A DNA stretch of 64,000 nt from Roseburia sp. AM59-24XD. Lineage in GTDB: Bacteria > Bacillota > Clostridia > Lachnospirales > Lachnospiraceae. The DNA is taken from NCBI RefSeq assembly GCF_003478445.1, contig NZ_QUET01000022.1, positions 8,903 through 72,902 of the forward strand, in the 5' to 3' direction. A program made the position numbers and the translations under genes. Position 1 is the stretch's first letter, and every line of letters begins with the position of its first letter. Under the pieces are notes generated by a model that was not told the DNA's origin, ran no database searches, and saw only the letters and a list, made by a program, of their open reading frames with translations. Positions 28,719-38,286 of the stretch are shown here, in pieces.

Positions 28719-29851
28719 CTAAACAACTAATTTCTTCGCGCCAAGCTGCCTCTCGATATCGGAAACATCCCCGCTGTATCTTGCCTGTGTCTCGCCATTC
28801 AGCTTGAGCACCAGCTCTGTGTCAAGCTCCAATGTCGTAATACCCGGCATCTCATGATATTTCTGCCGATAAAGTTCAGTAAGCTCCTTCCGGCTGTGAT
28901 ACACCGGAAGCTGCCCCAGACGAAACAGCATTTCGTATATATTTTCCTCTTTCTCGATCCGGTATCTGCAGATATCATTTCTCTGACTGTCAAACCAGAT
29001 GACATGATGACGGCATCCTTCTAACACCAGCGAATGGCTGATCGAAGCGATGATCTGCAGATAACTGTCGCGCTTTGTCTCATGCTTTCTGCCATGATGC
29101 CCCGCCGGCTGATACAGATCCAGATAGAAATCGACCGGACAGCCCAGCGGCAGTGACTGCTCGCGAACCATCATTTCGTCCGTCTTGGCTGTCAGCTTCC
29201 AGTGAATGCTGCGAAGCTTGTCTCCCGGCTGATAATCACGGATCTTGAACACCTCGGACGGATCATCTCCGCCGCGTTCTTTGGAATAATCCTCGCTCTC
29301 CCCCGCAAAATCACGGCTCTGGCGGCTGACCATCACCGGAACCTCGCAGATTCTCGGCAAAACGAGCATCGTCTCCGGCTTCAGTGCCTTCCAGTACTTC
29401 GCAGAAAGCGGCACTGCGACAAGTCCGAGAAAATCATAGCACCAGACCTTCCCGATCTCCATATGGATATTACCGACGCAGCGGGCATGATATTCTGTCT
29501 TGATGACGGCTTCCTTTTTGCTGCCCGTCAGATGTGAATAGAACCAGGTTTTCTCTGTTTTCTGTCCCATCGGCAGCGTTCCTTTCACCTGCACCGCAAT
29601 CCTTCCTCCGATTGGAAAGCTTCCGTTGCGCACCCGCAGTAATACCGGCACCTTCTGTCCCTGCTCTACCACGGGAATCGGCAGCTCCATTGTAAGTCTC
29701 AGACTGCGCATTGCCGGCAGGAGAGTAAGCATCAGAAAGAACGGCAGGGCAAGCTCCACATAAAACAGCATCAGAAAACTGGTGCTCCATAAAGCACCGC
29801 TGTATAAAATGTCAACGCGATCACGATCAAATATGTGATGAGTCTTTTCAT
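28719..29851 (-). pseudogene. DUF58 protein with one frameshift near its N-terminus
   Basis: The start at 29851 follows a GAGAGG site and encodes a membrane segment (KRLITYLIVIALTFYTAVLY), then stops at 29771. Adding one T in the preceding TTTT run would join it to the remaining frame (MLFYVELALPFF), which holds two membrane segments, a beta-sandwich region and the DUF58 domain with SEDYSKERGGDDPSEV and RSIHWKLTAKTDEMMVRE. It is membrane-bound and is usually encoded after a MoxR ATPase, as here. The deletion is probably a sequencing error. Confidence 0.8.
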
Positions 29852-29871
29852 GGAATCACACGCCTCTCCGA

Positions 29872-30819
29872 TTATTTTCTGACCTTCGGTTTCTGAACGC
29901 TGGAAAGAATCTGCTCCAGCACGGTATCTGTGGATACATGTCCAACACGTGCCTTGGAATTTAATACGAGACGATGTGCCACCACAGCACTAAATACTTC
30001 GGTGACATCGTTTGGCACAACAAAGTCACGGTCTGACAGGAATGCAGCCGCCTTTGCCATCTTTGCAAGTGCGATGGTTCCACGCGGACTCATACCAAGC
30101 TCCACAAGCGAATGCTCTCTGGTGGCTCTTGCAAGATCTACAATATAAGAATAGATCTCATCGTGCAGATAAATATTCTCAACCTCTGCCCGGATCAGGA
30201 TAAGCTCCTGTGCCGGAATAACTCCCTGTACATCGTCAAGCTGTATGCCGTTGCTTCTTCCCTTTGCGATCGCAATCTCGTTCTCGGCATCCGGATATCC
30301 CATGGTCATACAGATCATGAAACGGTCAAGCTGTGACTCCGGCAGAAGCTGGGTTCCGACGCTTCCGACCGGATTCTCCGTCGCAATTACCACAAACGGC
30401 TCCGGAACACGTCTTGTCACACCGTCCACTGTGACATTGCCTTCCTCCATAACCTCAAGCAGTGCCGACTGTGTTTTCGGCGAGGTGCGGTTGATCTCAT
30501 CTGCCAGAAACAGGTTACACATGATCGCACCCGGCTGATACACAAAAGCTCCCTGTGCCTTTTCGTACATGGAAAATCCGAGGATGTCCGCCGGGAGTAC
30601 ATCCGGCGTGAACTGCATACGGTGACTGTCCATCTCCATAGCTCCCGCAAATGCCATCGCAAGTGTTGTTTTACCGACACCCGGTATATCGTCGATCAGG
30701 ATATGACCGCCTGCAAGGATCGCCGCCATCGCGAGACGGACACACTCATCCTTACCGATCACTACCTTTTTGACCTCGTTCATTACTGCACATGCTTCCT
30801 GATAATATCTTTCATTCAT
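29872..30819 (-). CDS. MoxR-family AAA ATPase
   Basis: AAA+ ATPase of normal length (about 315 aa). Walker A DIPGVGKTTLAMAF, Walker B LFLADEINRTSPKTQSAL, sensor 1 VIATENPVGSVGTQ, arginine finger ESQLDRFM, and C-terminal helical domain. Start taken at the ATG giving MNERYYQEA; upstream alternatives (TTG 30861, ATG 30846) exist. MoxR proteins act as chaperones with partner proteins containing DUF58 or von Willebrand A domains, here the next gene. First gene of a moxR-DUF58-transglutaminase operon inserted in a subtilase gene. Confidence 0.9.
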   Translation of the reverse strand: MNERYYQEACAVMNEVKKVVIGKDECVRLAMAAILAGGHILIDDIPGVGKTTLAMAFAGAMEMDSHRMQFTPDVLPADILGFSMYEKAQGAFVYQPGAIMCNLFLADEINRTSPKTQSALLEVMEEGNVTVDGVTRRVPEPFVVIATENPVGSVGTQLLPESQLDRFMICMTMGYPDAENEIAIAKGRSNGIQLDDVQGVIPAQELILIRAEVENIYLHDEIYSYIVDLARATREHSLVELGMSPRGTIALAKMAKAAAFLSDRDFVVPNDVTEVFSAVVAHRLVLNSKARVGHVSTDTVLEQILSSVQKPKVRK

Positions 30820-30866
30820 TTTGTTTAACACCAAACCTTTCCCCATTGCTCTGTTTATCAAACTCC

Positions 30867-31184
30867 ATCCCCCGTATCAACAATCCCGAACATTACACCC
30901 TGTCCGAAAAGCTCTAACTGCGACTGTCTCCTGACTCTCGCCGCCCCTGTCTCCTCTAACGTCTGTGTTGAACTCAGAAGACCAAAGCATCGTGGTATCA
31001 CAAGCTCTGCATTTCTGCGGCTCTCATCGACCGCACTGCCCTCCAGATAAACAACGGCAAACCGGAAATCTGCCAGCTGGTAACAGTCCGTCTGATACTG
31101 CTCCGACACCAGCTCCGACCAGCTGCCGTACTCCACGATATAATCTTCATATTCTTCGGAATATATTTTGTCCTGACAATCCAC
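30867..31184 (-). pseudogene. subtilase (S8 family), N-terminal fragment
   Basis: GTG start with an AAGGAG site. About 105 residues resemble the N-terminus of Csp-like clostridial subtilases (YGSWSELVSEQYQ to QSQLELFGQGVMFGIVDTG). The catalytic Asp of VDTG is the last recognisable residue. The next bases are a G5 run and then DNA leading into the moxR gene. The sequence needed to continue (GIDYTIPSFLN) is found at about 25815, 5.05 kb away on the same strand. Confidence 0.75.
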
Positions 31185-31229
31185 AACAGTGCTCCTTATA
31201 CTAAGATGCTACGTGAAAGCAAAGGGTTC

Positions 31230-31248
31230 GAAAAAGCTGTGCTTTTTC
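31230..31248 (-). terminator. hairpin after clpX
   Basis: GAAAAAGC (31230-31237) and GCTTTTTC (31241-31248) form an 8-bp stem with a 3-nt loop, 60 bp past the clpX stop codon. Confidence 0.5.
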
Positions 31249-31306
31249 TCACTCGCAGGCGCATTCACATAGCGTCCGCCTTCACGCATATAGATAATAT
31301 ATGCAC

Positions 31307-32732
31307 TTAATCGTTGCGCTGTGTCAGAAGCGTTGCCTCACCGCTTTCCCTCATCTCAATCTTCGGCGAACCGTGATTTTCGATGTAGTCCTTTGTGATC
31401 GTTACACGACCGATCATATCATCCTTCGGGATCTCATACATAATATCCAGCATGAAATCCTCGATGATCGCACGCAACGCTCTTGCACCTGTCTTTTTCT
31501 CGGCTGCCTTCACGGCAACTGCCTGAATGGCATCCGCATCAAACTGCAGATCGACCTCATCGAGCAGCAAAAGCTTCTGATACTGCTTTAAGATCGCATT
31601 CTTCGGCTCTGTCATAACGCGGGCGAGCATCTCCTCTGTCATTGCCTGCAGTGAAAAGATAACCGGCAGACGTCCGAGAAACTCCGGAATCATACCAAAC
31701 TCCCGCAGATCCTCACGGTGACCTTGGATAAAATATTCTCATCCTTATCATAGGCATCGGAAAGCTCCGCCTGAAAGCCAATGGATGCCTGACTGGTAAG
31801 ACGCTTCTTGATGATCTTGTCCAGCTCCGGAAATGCTCCGCCACAGATAAATAAGATATTTCTTGTATCGATCGTTGTCATCGGCACCATGGCGTTTTTA
31901 TTCGTGGCACCAACCGGTACCTCAACCTCGCTGCCCTCCAGAAGCTTTAACATGCCCTGCTGTACGGACTCGCCGCTGACATCACGGCTGTTGGTATTGC
32001 GCTTCTTGGCGATCTTATCAATCTCATCGATAAAGATAATGCCGTGCTCTGCTTTCTCGACATCATTGTCCGCAGCGGCAAGCAGCTTGGAAAGCACGCT
32101 CTCGACATCGTCACCGATGTAGCCTGCCTCTGTAAGACTTGTGGCATCCGTGATCGCAAGCGGTACCTGCAGGATCTTCGCCAGCGTCTTGACCAGATAG
32201 GTCTTACCACAGCCGGTCGGACCCACCATGAGAATGTTGGATTTCTCAATCTCGATCTCATCCATCGTGTCCGTCAGAACACGCTTGTAATGATTGTACA
32301 CCGCCACGGACATTACCTTTTTGGCATAGTCCTGACCGATGACATATTCATCCAGATGCTTCTTAATGACATGTGGTGCCGGAAGGTGGTGGATATCAAC
32401 GATACCCTTCGTTTCTTCCGGCTTCTCTGTCTTCTCCTCCGCCTTCGGCTCTTCATGCTTTTTCTTTTTGAGTTTCTGATTGTTCGGAATCTCCTCGAAC
32501 ATGTTCTGATTGCCGTTAAACATGTCCATATACGGCGCATGCCGCTCATCATTCCCGGAAAGCCGCTCATGCTTCCCATGGAATCAAAGGTCTTCTGCAT
32601 GCAGTCCGGGCAAATGCAGATATTGTTCGGAATATGGATCATCTTTCCTGCCTTGCTCTCGGGACGTCTGCACAGATAGCAGATTTCCTCGTAATCGGAG
32701 TTGTCTGTCGTGGTATTGTTATCTTCTGCCAT
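31307..32732 (-). pseudogene. clpX: ClpX ATPase, disrupted by two single-base deletions
   Basis: The protein is spread over three frames. The first (from 32732) has the zinc-binding region CYLCRRPES to CICPDC. The frame is lost at about 32545 and resumes as [12 protein letters not shown]. The central part carries Walker [10 protein letters not shown] and Walker [11 protein letters not shown]. The frame is lost again at about 31710; one added G restores [20 protein letters not shown] and the C-terminal part with the arginine sensor and the GARALRAIIED helix. ClpX unfolds proteins for ClpP. Two separate one-base losses in a core gene suggest sequencing errors. Confidence 0.88.
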
Positions 32733-32759
32733 TTTGTAACCATGCCTTTCTATTTTCTA

Positions 32760-34409
32760 TCAAAAGTCATAAAAGCTCTTTCCGAAGCTTTCTTTTGTTT
32801 TCTTGCGGTTTTTCTTCATTTTCCTTGTACTCAGGCTGCTTCCGCTGTCTGACATGCTGCTTCTTGACGTTCTGCGGCTGCTTGTAAAATCTGCCCCGCG
32901 GCGACGACGTCCCTTACGCTTGCTTGCCGAGAAGGACTTGCGGCTGTTCAGGGACATTGCCCCGTAGGAGCGTCTCGTTCTGATACGGCTTCTGCGCTTT
33001 CTGCGGGAGTTCATCCGGTAATTTACCACCAGAAGAACAATGAGTAAAAGGATCAGCCCTGCAACGATCACCAGAATCACTCTGTCCTTAAAAAAGGACA
33101 CCATATTGTAAAAGCTGTACTTGATTCCGGACAACTTTGTCAGGATCACGGCATGCTTTTTGTTGGTTTTGATCTGTTTGATCTCGGAATCAACGATCTG
33201 TCTGGATGCCTCGTCCAGATGAGAGGCTGACTTGGAGCTATCGTAAATAATATCGGTGGAGCCGACCATGCGCCCATCGTAGGTATATTTCACGGTTCCG
33301 ATGACATTTTCGCCGTCTTGGATCTTAACGGAATCATCGTATTTGATCTGCTGCTTTGCTTTCTTTATGCCCACGCCCTTCGGAAGGACAACAGCTGATT
33401 CTGCAGACAGACGAAGCGGTGACTGCTCCGCATTAAAATAGCTGTCAAAGGTATTAAAAAGGTTCTCGTTCACATCGCTGTTCTCACCGTTGACTTCATG
33501 TTTGGAGAACTTTTCAAAGGCAAAGTCAAGAATCCTTGTCGTGTCTGTATATTCATTCGGCTCGCCCTGCTTCGGACTGTTGCCCTTCATAATAACGGAG
33601 ACAACCTGCATGCCGTCCTTCTCCGCGAAGGTAACGAGCGTCGAGTGCGCCATGGATGTATATCCGGTCTTACCGCCGATCACGTAATCCTTCTCGTAAC
33701 GGCTGCTTGTCTCATATCCGTTGATCATCTGATGATGGTTGAGAAGCTGTCCGCCAAGGATCTCGCCGGCTTTACGCTTGTTGGTCGACTTGACCTGATA
33801 GGTTCTGGTGCCACAGATCTTCTGGAAGGATGGATTCTTCCACGCCTCTCTGGCAATGCATGCCATATCGTATGCGGATGTATAGTGATCGTCGTTGTGA
33901 AGACCATTCGGATTCATAAAATGCGTGTCCTTGAGCCCAAGCTGCGCCACGCGCTCATTCATCATGTCCACAAAAGCACTGACGCTGCCCGCCACATGAT
34001 CGGCTGCCACAAGACACATCTCGTTGGCAGACTGCAGCATAATGCCGTACAATACCTGCTCGATCGTAAACTTCTCGCCCGGCACGCAGTACATGGAGGA
34101 GCTTCCGGTCTCAATGCCGTGCGCCTCTGCCTCGGTAAACGTGACAACGTCACTCGGCGAACTGTTCTCCAGCGTCAGCAGCGATGTCATGATCTTGGTG
34201 ATACTCGCCGGATAATGCTTCTGGTGCACGTTCTTGGAATAAAGCACGGTTCCCGTGGAGAGCTCCATCACGATCGCCGATGCACAGCTTAAGCTTTTCT
34301 TGTCCGGTCCCTTCGGCCACTTGGACGCCGCCTGTGCGGTCTGGCTGCATATACTTCCTACCATAAGAATCCCCGCCATCACAGCAGCGATAAACCTTTT
34401 CTTTTTCAT
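32760..34409 (-). CDS. D-alanyl-D-alanine carboxypeptidase (DacF type), 549 aa
   Basis: Signal peptide (MKKKRFIAAVMAGILMVG), then an S11 peptidase domain with SxxK at Ser69-Lys72 (PASITKIM), SxN at 127-129 (QSANEM) and KTG at 247-249 (GGKTGYT). A PBP5_C-like region follows, then a C-terminal membrane segment (VILVIVAGLILLLIVLLVV) and a strongly basic cytoplasmic tail of about 75 residues rich in Arg and Ser. It trims peptidoglycan stem peptides outside the membrane. The long basic tail is unusual for the family and might contact nucleic acid or divisome proteins. Confidence 0.88.
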   Translation of the reverse strand: MKKKRFIAAVMAGILMVGSICSQTAQAASKWPKGPDKKSLSCASAIVMELSTGTVLYSKNVHQKHYPASITKIMTSLLTLENSSPSDVVTFTEAEAHGIETGSSSMYCVPGEKFTIEQVLYGIMLQSANEMCLVAADHVAGSVSAFVDMMNERVAQLGLKDTHFMNPNGLHNDDHYTSAYDMACIAREAWKNPSFQKICGTRTYQVKSTNKRKAGEILGGQLLNHHQMINGYETSSRYEKDYVIGGKTGYTSMAHSTLVTFAEKDGMQVVSVIMKGNSPKQGEPNEYTDTTRILDFAFEKFSKHEVNGENSDVNENLFNTFDSYFNAEQSPLRLSAESAVVLPKGVGIKKAKQQIKYDDSVKIQDGENVIGTVKYTYDGRMVGSTDIIYDSSKSASHLDEASRQIVDSEIKQIKTNKKHAVILTKLSGIKYSFYNMVSFFKDRVILVIVAGLILLLIVLLVVNYRMNSRRKRRSRIRTRRSYGAMSLNSRKSFSASKRKGRRRRGADFTSSRRTSRSSMSDSGSSLSTRKMKKNRKKTKESFGKSFYDF

Positions 34410-34484
34410 ATGACTAATCCTCATTTCAATCTATAAAACTGCGTTATCTGCACAACTACACATTCTATACAAGTATAATATTAT

Positions 34485-34513
34485 TTGCATAAAAAGGCAA
34501 ATCATGCTATACT
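34485..34513 (+). promoter_or_regulatory. promoter of tRNA-Arg
   Basis: TTGCAT (34485-34490), 17 bp spacer, TATACT (34508-34513), with the tRNA starting 16 bp after the -10 element. Confidence 0.7.
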
Positions 34514-34528
34514 TGACAGCGAGCTTGT

Positions 34529-34600
34529 GTTCTCGTAGTTAAATGGATATAACGGCCCCCTCCTAAGGGGCAGTTGGGGGTTCGATTCCCTCCGGGAACG
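34529..34600 (+). tRNA. tRNA-Arg (CCT)
   Basis: Acceptor stem GTTCTCG/CGGGAAC with one G-U pair, D-arm with TAGTTAAATGGAT, anticodon loop CTCCTAA giving CCT, T-loop GTTCGATTC, discriminator G. CCA is not encoded. The following 277 bp (34601-34877) hold no gene I can support. Confidence 0.95.
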
Positions 34601-34877
34601 CTGAAATATAGGATTTGAGACGATATTTGAGAATGGATGTTGTTTCGGATCCTTTTTCTTTACCGGTGTTTCTTATATTTTTCTTAAAATCCGATGAAGC
34701 CATAGCATTCTGACCGCGAAAAATATATCATCAAATTGGTTTCTATGTCATAATTTTTGTATTGTCACAATTTTTCAAATTTTCCTGCATAAGATCCATT
34801 GACATGAAAACAATAGAAGAATATAATAAAAGTACGAAAAAACATACGATTTTTTGTACAGAAACGAGGTGTTAAGC

Positions 34878-35132
34878 ATGTTAGCAGTAAAGAGCATGGA
34901 TGTAAGAGAAAATTTCAAGGCATTATGTGATAAGGTTTTCCGAGGGGAAACATTGATTGTTTCAAGACCTAAAAACGAAAATATAGTGATGATGTCAGAA
35001 TCTGAATACAATGCGCTTATGAAAGCGAAAAGAAACGCGGAATACCTCGCTATGCTGGATAAATCCATGGCGGAAGCAAAAGCTGGTGGTTTTATCACAA
35101 AGACAATTGATGAGTTAGGAGAATACGAATAA
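34878..35132 (+). CDS. YefM/Phd-family antitoxin, 84 aa
   Basis: Start at the ATG after CGAGGTG. N-terminal Phd/YefM DNA-binding fold (KSMDVRENFKALCDKVFRG, ETLIVSRPKNENIVMMSE) and a disordered C-terminal toxin-binding end. Its stop codon overlaps the toxin start, as usual in such operons. It neutralises the toxin and represses the shared promoter. Confidence 0.88.
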   Translation: MLAVKSMDVRENFKALCDKVFRGETLIVSRPKNENIVMMSESEYNALMKAKRNAEYLAMLDKSMAEAKAGGFITKTIDELGEYE

Positions 35133-35392
35133 TGAATGTAGTATTTACTCCGACTGCATGGCAGCAATACACGGACTGGCAGAAGGAAGATAAAAAGATT
35201 GTAAAACGGATCAACGAGCTTATAAAGAGCATAGACCGCGATGGCTTATTAGAGGGAATCGGTAAGCCTGAACCGTTAAAGCACAGGAAAGTATGTAGCA
35301 GACGAATAACGGACGAACACAGACTTACATATAACTTTGACAGCAACAAAAATCTCATAATATATTCTTGTAAATTTCACTATGAAGATTAG
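35132..35392 (+). CDS. YoeB-family mRNA interferase toxin, 86 aa
   Basis: Txe/YoeB fold: TAWQQYTDWQ at the N-terminus, GKPEPLK, SRRITDEHRLTYNF and the C-terminal CKFHYED. The usual catalytic Glu (PEPLK), Arg (SRRI) and His (FHY) are present. The loop normally reading GxLxGxW before SRRI is replaced by a shorter HRKVC. It would cleave ribosome-bound mRNA when released from the antitoxin. Terminator directly follows. Confidence 0.88.
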   Translation: MNVVFTPTAWQQYTDWQKEDKKIVKRINELIKSIDRDGLLEGIGKPEPLKHRKVCSRRITDEHRLTYNFDSNKNLIIYSCKFHYED

Positions 35393-35415
35393 CACCGTTC
35401 AGGTGCTTTTCTTTA
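35391..35415 (+). terminator. terminator of the toxin-antitoxin operon
   Basis: AGCACC (35391-35396) pairs with GGTGCT (35402-35407), followed by TTTCTTT. It overlaps the toxin stop codon by two bases. Confidence 0.65.
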
Positions 35416-35472
35416 TTGTCTGCATTAGTGCTTCTTCACATACAATTTATCATGTTTTTTAACAGAAATCTC

Positions 35473-36102
35473 CTAATCAATTCCAAGCAGCTCCAGCAGT
35501 GCGCTTTCTGCTGCCCCGGGCTCCTTCCGGAAAACATCGATCAACCGCCCGTCCCCGCTTCGATTTTTAAATGCGGGATAGAGGAATCCGCATTCCGGCT
35601 CTCCCGGCTCATAATCGTCCTCCAGCGGGCAGAATATTCCGATCAGAAAATCATAAACCTCCTCGGATTCCCATTGGCTTTCCCCGTCCGTTCCTTTCCG
35701 CGGGATATCGTAACCGCCGTGAAATACATACACCGCAAAACCGCCGCTTCTCTGGTAATGACGTCCGACCTCCTCGTAAAACATCTCCAGCAGAGCATCG
35801 TTTTTCAGCTCACTCTCATTCAGAGCGCAGAGAAGCTTTCGCATGCTGTCATCGGAAAGGTCCCTTGTCCGGTAAGCGTACTCCTTCAGCTGCACATTCG
35901 TCTCCGCAAACGGAACTGCCTTCGCCAGCTTCAAATTCTTGTCCCGCTCCGGTGCGGTCAGATTCAGAAAATGCTGATTAAAGGTTCCATCAATAAAACC
36001 TTCTTCATCCATATATGCGCCCGCAATGCGGTCAAAGCAGTTTCTTTTGACAGTCATGCGCCTTGTCAGTTCTAACATGTCATCCCGATTGATCATTCCC
36101 AT
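35473..36102 (-). CDS. DUF4317-like protein, about 209 aa
   Basis: The pattern MINRDDMLELTRRMTVKRNC, YMDEEGFIDGTFNQHFLNL, KAVPFAETNVQLKEY and PLEDDYEPGEPECGFLYPAF matches the N-terminal half of the clostridial DUF4317 family. I recall full-length members of nearly 400 residues, so this may be a short version; the frame ends without an obvious break. Start is uncertain (ATG at 36102 or 36096, weak ribosome site). Cytoplasmic, function unknown. Confidence 0.65.
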   Translation of the reverse strand: MGMINRDDMLELTRRMTVKRNCFDRIAGAYMDEEGFIDGTFNQHFLNLTAPERDKNLKLAKAVPFAETNVQLKEYAYRTRDLSDDSMRKLLCALNESELKNDALLEMFYEEVGRHYQRSGGFAVYVFHGGYDIPRKGTDGESQWESEEVYDFLIGIFCPLEDDYEPGEPECGFLYPAFKNRSGDGRLIDVFRKEPGAAESALLELLGID

Positions 36103-36262
36103 TGTCCTAACGTACCTTTCCATTGTCCGGGAGCCGTGAAACAAGCTCCCACAGACTGTATTTTTATGCTATACTCTAAATGTACAGCTTTTGCCGAAGC
36201 TGTTAATTTACATAATATATTCCTTTACACATAAACGCAAGCACAAGAAAGGACAAACAACT

Positions 36263-36892
36263 ATGATCGATATGACAAACATTAAAAATATAATCTTCGA
36301 CATCGGAAGCGTTCTGCTCGAATACCGCTGGGAGGACATGCTGATGGATCACGGTCTTTCCCGCGAGGACGCCATCAAGATCGGCACTGCTATGTTTACA
36401 GATCCACTCTGGTCCGGCATGGATCTTTCCTCCACCGGAGAAGAGCAGGCTATCATCGAAAGCTACCACCGGAAATATCCGGAGTACGGCGATACGATCG
36501 AGTGGTTCATTAATCACTGCGAATACATGCATGTTCCAAGAGAGGATGTCTGGGAGCGCGTGCATCAGTTGAAGGGGCTTGGCTACACGCTGTATCTGCT
36601 GTCCAATTATCCGGAAACAATGTTTCACAAGCACACCGACAATGCTCCGTTTATCGCAGATATGTCCGGTGGCATCATTTCCTTTCAGGTAAAACAGATC
36701 AAGCCAAATGCCGAGATCTACCAGTCACTTCTTCGCAAATATGATCTTGTTGCCGATGAATGTCTCTTCTTCGATGACCGCGCCGACAATACAGAAGGCG
36801 CCAGAAAGCAGGGGATCCACGCCATCACAGTAACCTCAAGACAATTCCTTGTCGATGAGCTGGACAAAATAATAGCAGCAAAGAACTCCTGA
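36263..36892 (+). CDS. HAD-superfamily hydrolase, 209 aa
   Basis: Start at the ATG after AGAAAGGA. HAD motif I NIIFDIGSVLLEY (second Asp replaced by Gly, so DIG instead of DxD), motif II YLLSNYP, Lys in KQIKPNAEIY and motif IV ECLFFDDRADN. The fold is of the YihX-like phosphatase subfamily. The DIGSV variant occurs in several real family members but lowers confidence in ordinary phosphatase activity. Substrate unknown. Confidence 0.82.
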   Translation: MIDMTNIKNIIFDIGSVLLEYRWEDMLMDHGLSREDAIKIGTAMFTDPLWSGMDLSSTGEEQAIIESYHRKYPEYGDTIEWFINHCEYMHVPREDVWERVHQLKGLGYTLYLLSNYPETMFHKHTDNAPFIADMSGGIISFQVKQIKPNAEIYQSLLRKYDLVADECLFFDDRADNTEGARKQGIHAITVTSRQFLVDELDKIIAAKNS

Positions 36893-36904
36893 TTCTTTGC
36901 TGCT
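36874..36904. terminator. bidirectional terminator
   Basis: AGCAGCAAAGAA (36874-36885) pairs with TTCTTTGCTGCT (36893-36904) over 12 bp, between the convergent HAD hydrolase and metallophosphoesterase genes. Confidence 0.65.
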
Positions 36905-37654
36905 CTACATTAACTTACCGATTTCATCAAAAATACAGTGACACTTCTCTTCCTCGAAGCTGACGTTCACATGCATGTGACCGAACATCCACGCCTCGAA
37001 CTCTGTCGTGTTCTTGATCTGATCCAGATAATCCGTCAGATAATCCTTCTGATAGAAATCCGGGTATCCATCCATCTGCTCCAGAATAGAGGAGCATGGA
37101 CTGTGCGTGATAATATAATCAACCTTATTGCCATGTGCCGCAAGGTTATCTAAACCCTCCTGCATCTCCTCCTCAGACGGAAGCTCACGCTCCCACCAGG
37201 ACAGATGGTTGATCCGGAACATCTTACGCATCTTGTACCAGCTCTCGATCCGCTCATCATCCGGCTCCAGCACGCCGTCCGGAATATCATGGCAGCTCGC
37301 ACCGCCAAACGTAAAGATACTGCGGTCGTCAATATCAAAAACCTGCCCTCTCATCAGATGGATCACGGATGGACGGATAAAGTTCACCTTACCGCCATGC
37401 CATTCCTCCACCGGAAGATTGTCCAATATATCATAGTTGCTGTGATTACCTGCAACAAACAATGTCGTAAATTTCCTATTCTCCAGCCAGTCGAGATTGC
37501 CATTCTCTCTCGGACTGTCATCCCAGATTCCAAAATCACCGCAGATGATCACATAGTCATCCTTTGTCAGCTCTACCCCTTCCGGAAAAACATACTTGTT
37601 CAGTCTGCTCTTCCAATCGCCGTGGGTATCGCCCGTTACAAATACCATCTCCAT
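36905..37654 (-). CDS. calcineurin-like metallophosphoesterase, 249 aa
   Basis: All metal-binding motifs are visible in order: TGDTHGDW, CGDFGIWD, VAGNHSNYD, ITHSPC and FGHMHVN. Normal length for small cytosolic members. Substrate not evident. The 202 bp upstream (37655-37856) contain no gene I can support. Confidence 0.85.
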   Translation of the reverse strand: MEMVFVTGDTHGDWKSRLNKYVFPEGVELTKDDYVIICGDFGIWDDSPRENGNLDWLENRKFTTLFVAGNHSNYDILDNLPVEEWHGGKVNFIRPSVIHLMRGQVFDIDDRSIFTFGGASCHDIPDGVLEPDDERIESWYKMRKMFRINHLSWWERELPSEEEMQEGLDNLAAHGNKVDYIITHSPCSSILEQMDGYPDFYQKDYLTDYLDQIKNTTEFEAWMFGHMHVNVSFEEEKCHCIFDEIGKLM

Positions 37655-37856
37655 CAGCTCCCAATTTTATTTGCGCGTGCGCACGAAATTTGAGTCATAT
37701 ATTTTATTATACATGTATTCGGGGCAAAATGCTACCAAAAAAATAATTTGGTAAATTTCATCAACTACTTTCACACCGGGAGCCTGATTTTCAGCATTTA
37801 TGCCGTCTGCACCGTCATCCGCAGCACGTCCGGTCACCTACAGGGAATATTTACCT

Positions 37857-38219
37857 CTACTCCGTCTGATCCGCCGCCCACACGGCCTTCGGTCCGTGTT
37901 CCCCGGTACGGATGCGGACAACGTCCATCAGCTCGTAAACGAAGATCTTACCGTCGCCGTGTTCTCCGGTGTGTGCCGTGCGGCAGATCGCGTCCACCGT
38001 GCGCTCCGCCCACTCCTGGCTGGAGACAACAATCTCGAATTTCACCTTCGGAAGAAGGTTGATATCCACATCATAGCCCCGGACCTTCTCCTTATATCCC
38101 ATCTGCGTACCGCAGCCCATCACCTGAGAGATCGTCATTCCATGCACCTGCAGCTCCTGCAGGGCATCCTTTACATCCTCCATCTTATCTTCGTTAATGA
38201 TCGCATCTATTTTAATCAT
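37857..38219 (-). CDS. glnK: P-II nitrogen regulatory protein
   Basis: 119 residues from the ATG giving MIKIDAIINEDKME. P-II fold with the T-loop YKEKVRGYDVDINLLPK, whose Tyr is at the usual modification position, and the C-terminal signature HTGEHGDGKIFVYEL. It lies 67 bp after amtB on the same strand, the classic amtB-glnK pair: the trimer senses ATP/ADP and 2-oxoglutarate and plugs the ammonium channel. Confidence 0.9.
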   Translation of the reverse strand: MIKIDAIINEDKMEDVKDALQELQVHGMTISQVMGCGTQMGYKEKVRGYDVDINLLPKVKFEIVVSSQEWAERTVDAICRTAHTGEHGDGKIFVYELMDVVRIRTGEHGPKAVWAADQTE

Positions 38220-38286
38220 GATTCCTACCTCCATTTCAATCAATATGTTTCACTGCACAAATCCAAGCCATTCGCTGTTCACCGCA

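Noticed and set aside
30867..31184. Reading the N-terminal subtilase fragment as a stand-alone small protein
   Set aside because: It stops directly after the catalytic Asp motif, and the missing continuation is found intact 5 kb away on the same strand.
33498..34292. 264-codon plus-strand frame opposite the carboxypeptidase
   Set aside because: Antisense of the conserved penicillin-binding domain; no ribosome site.
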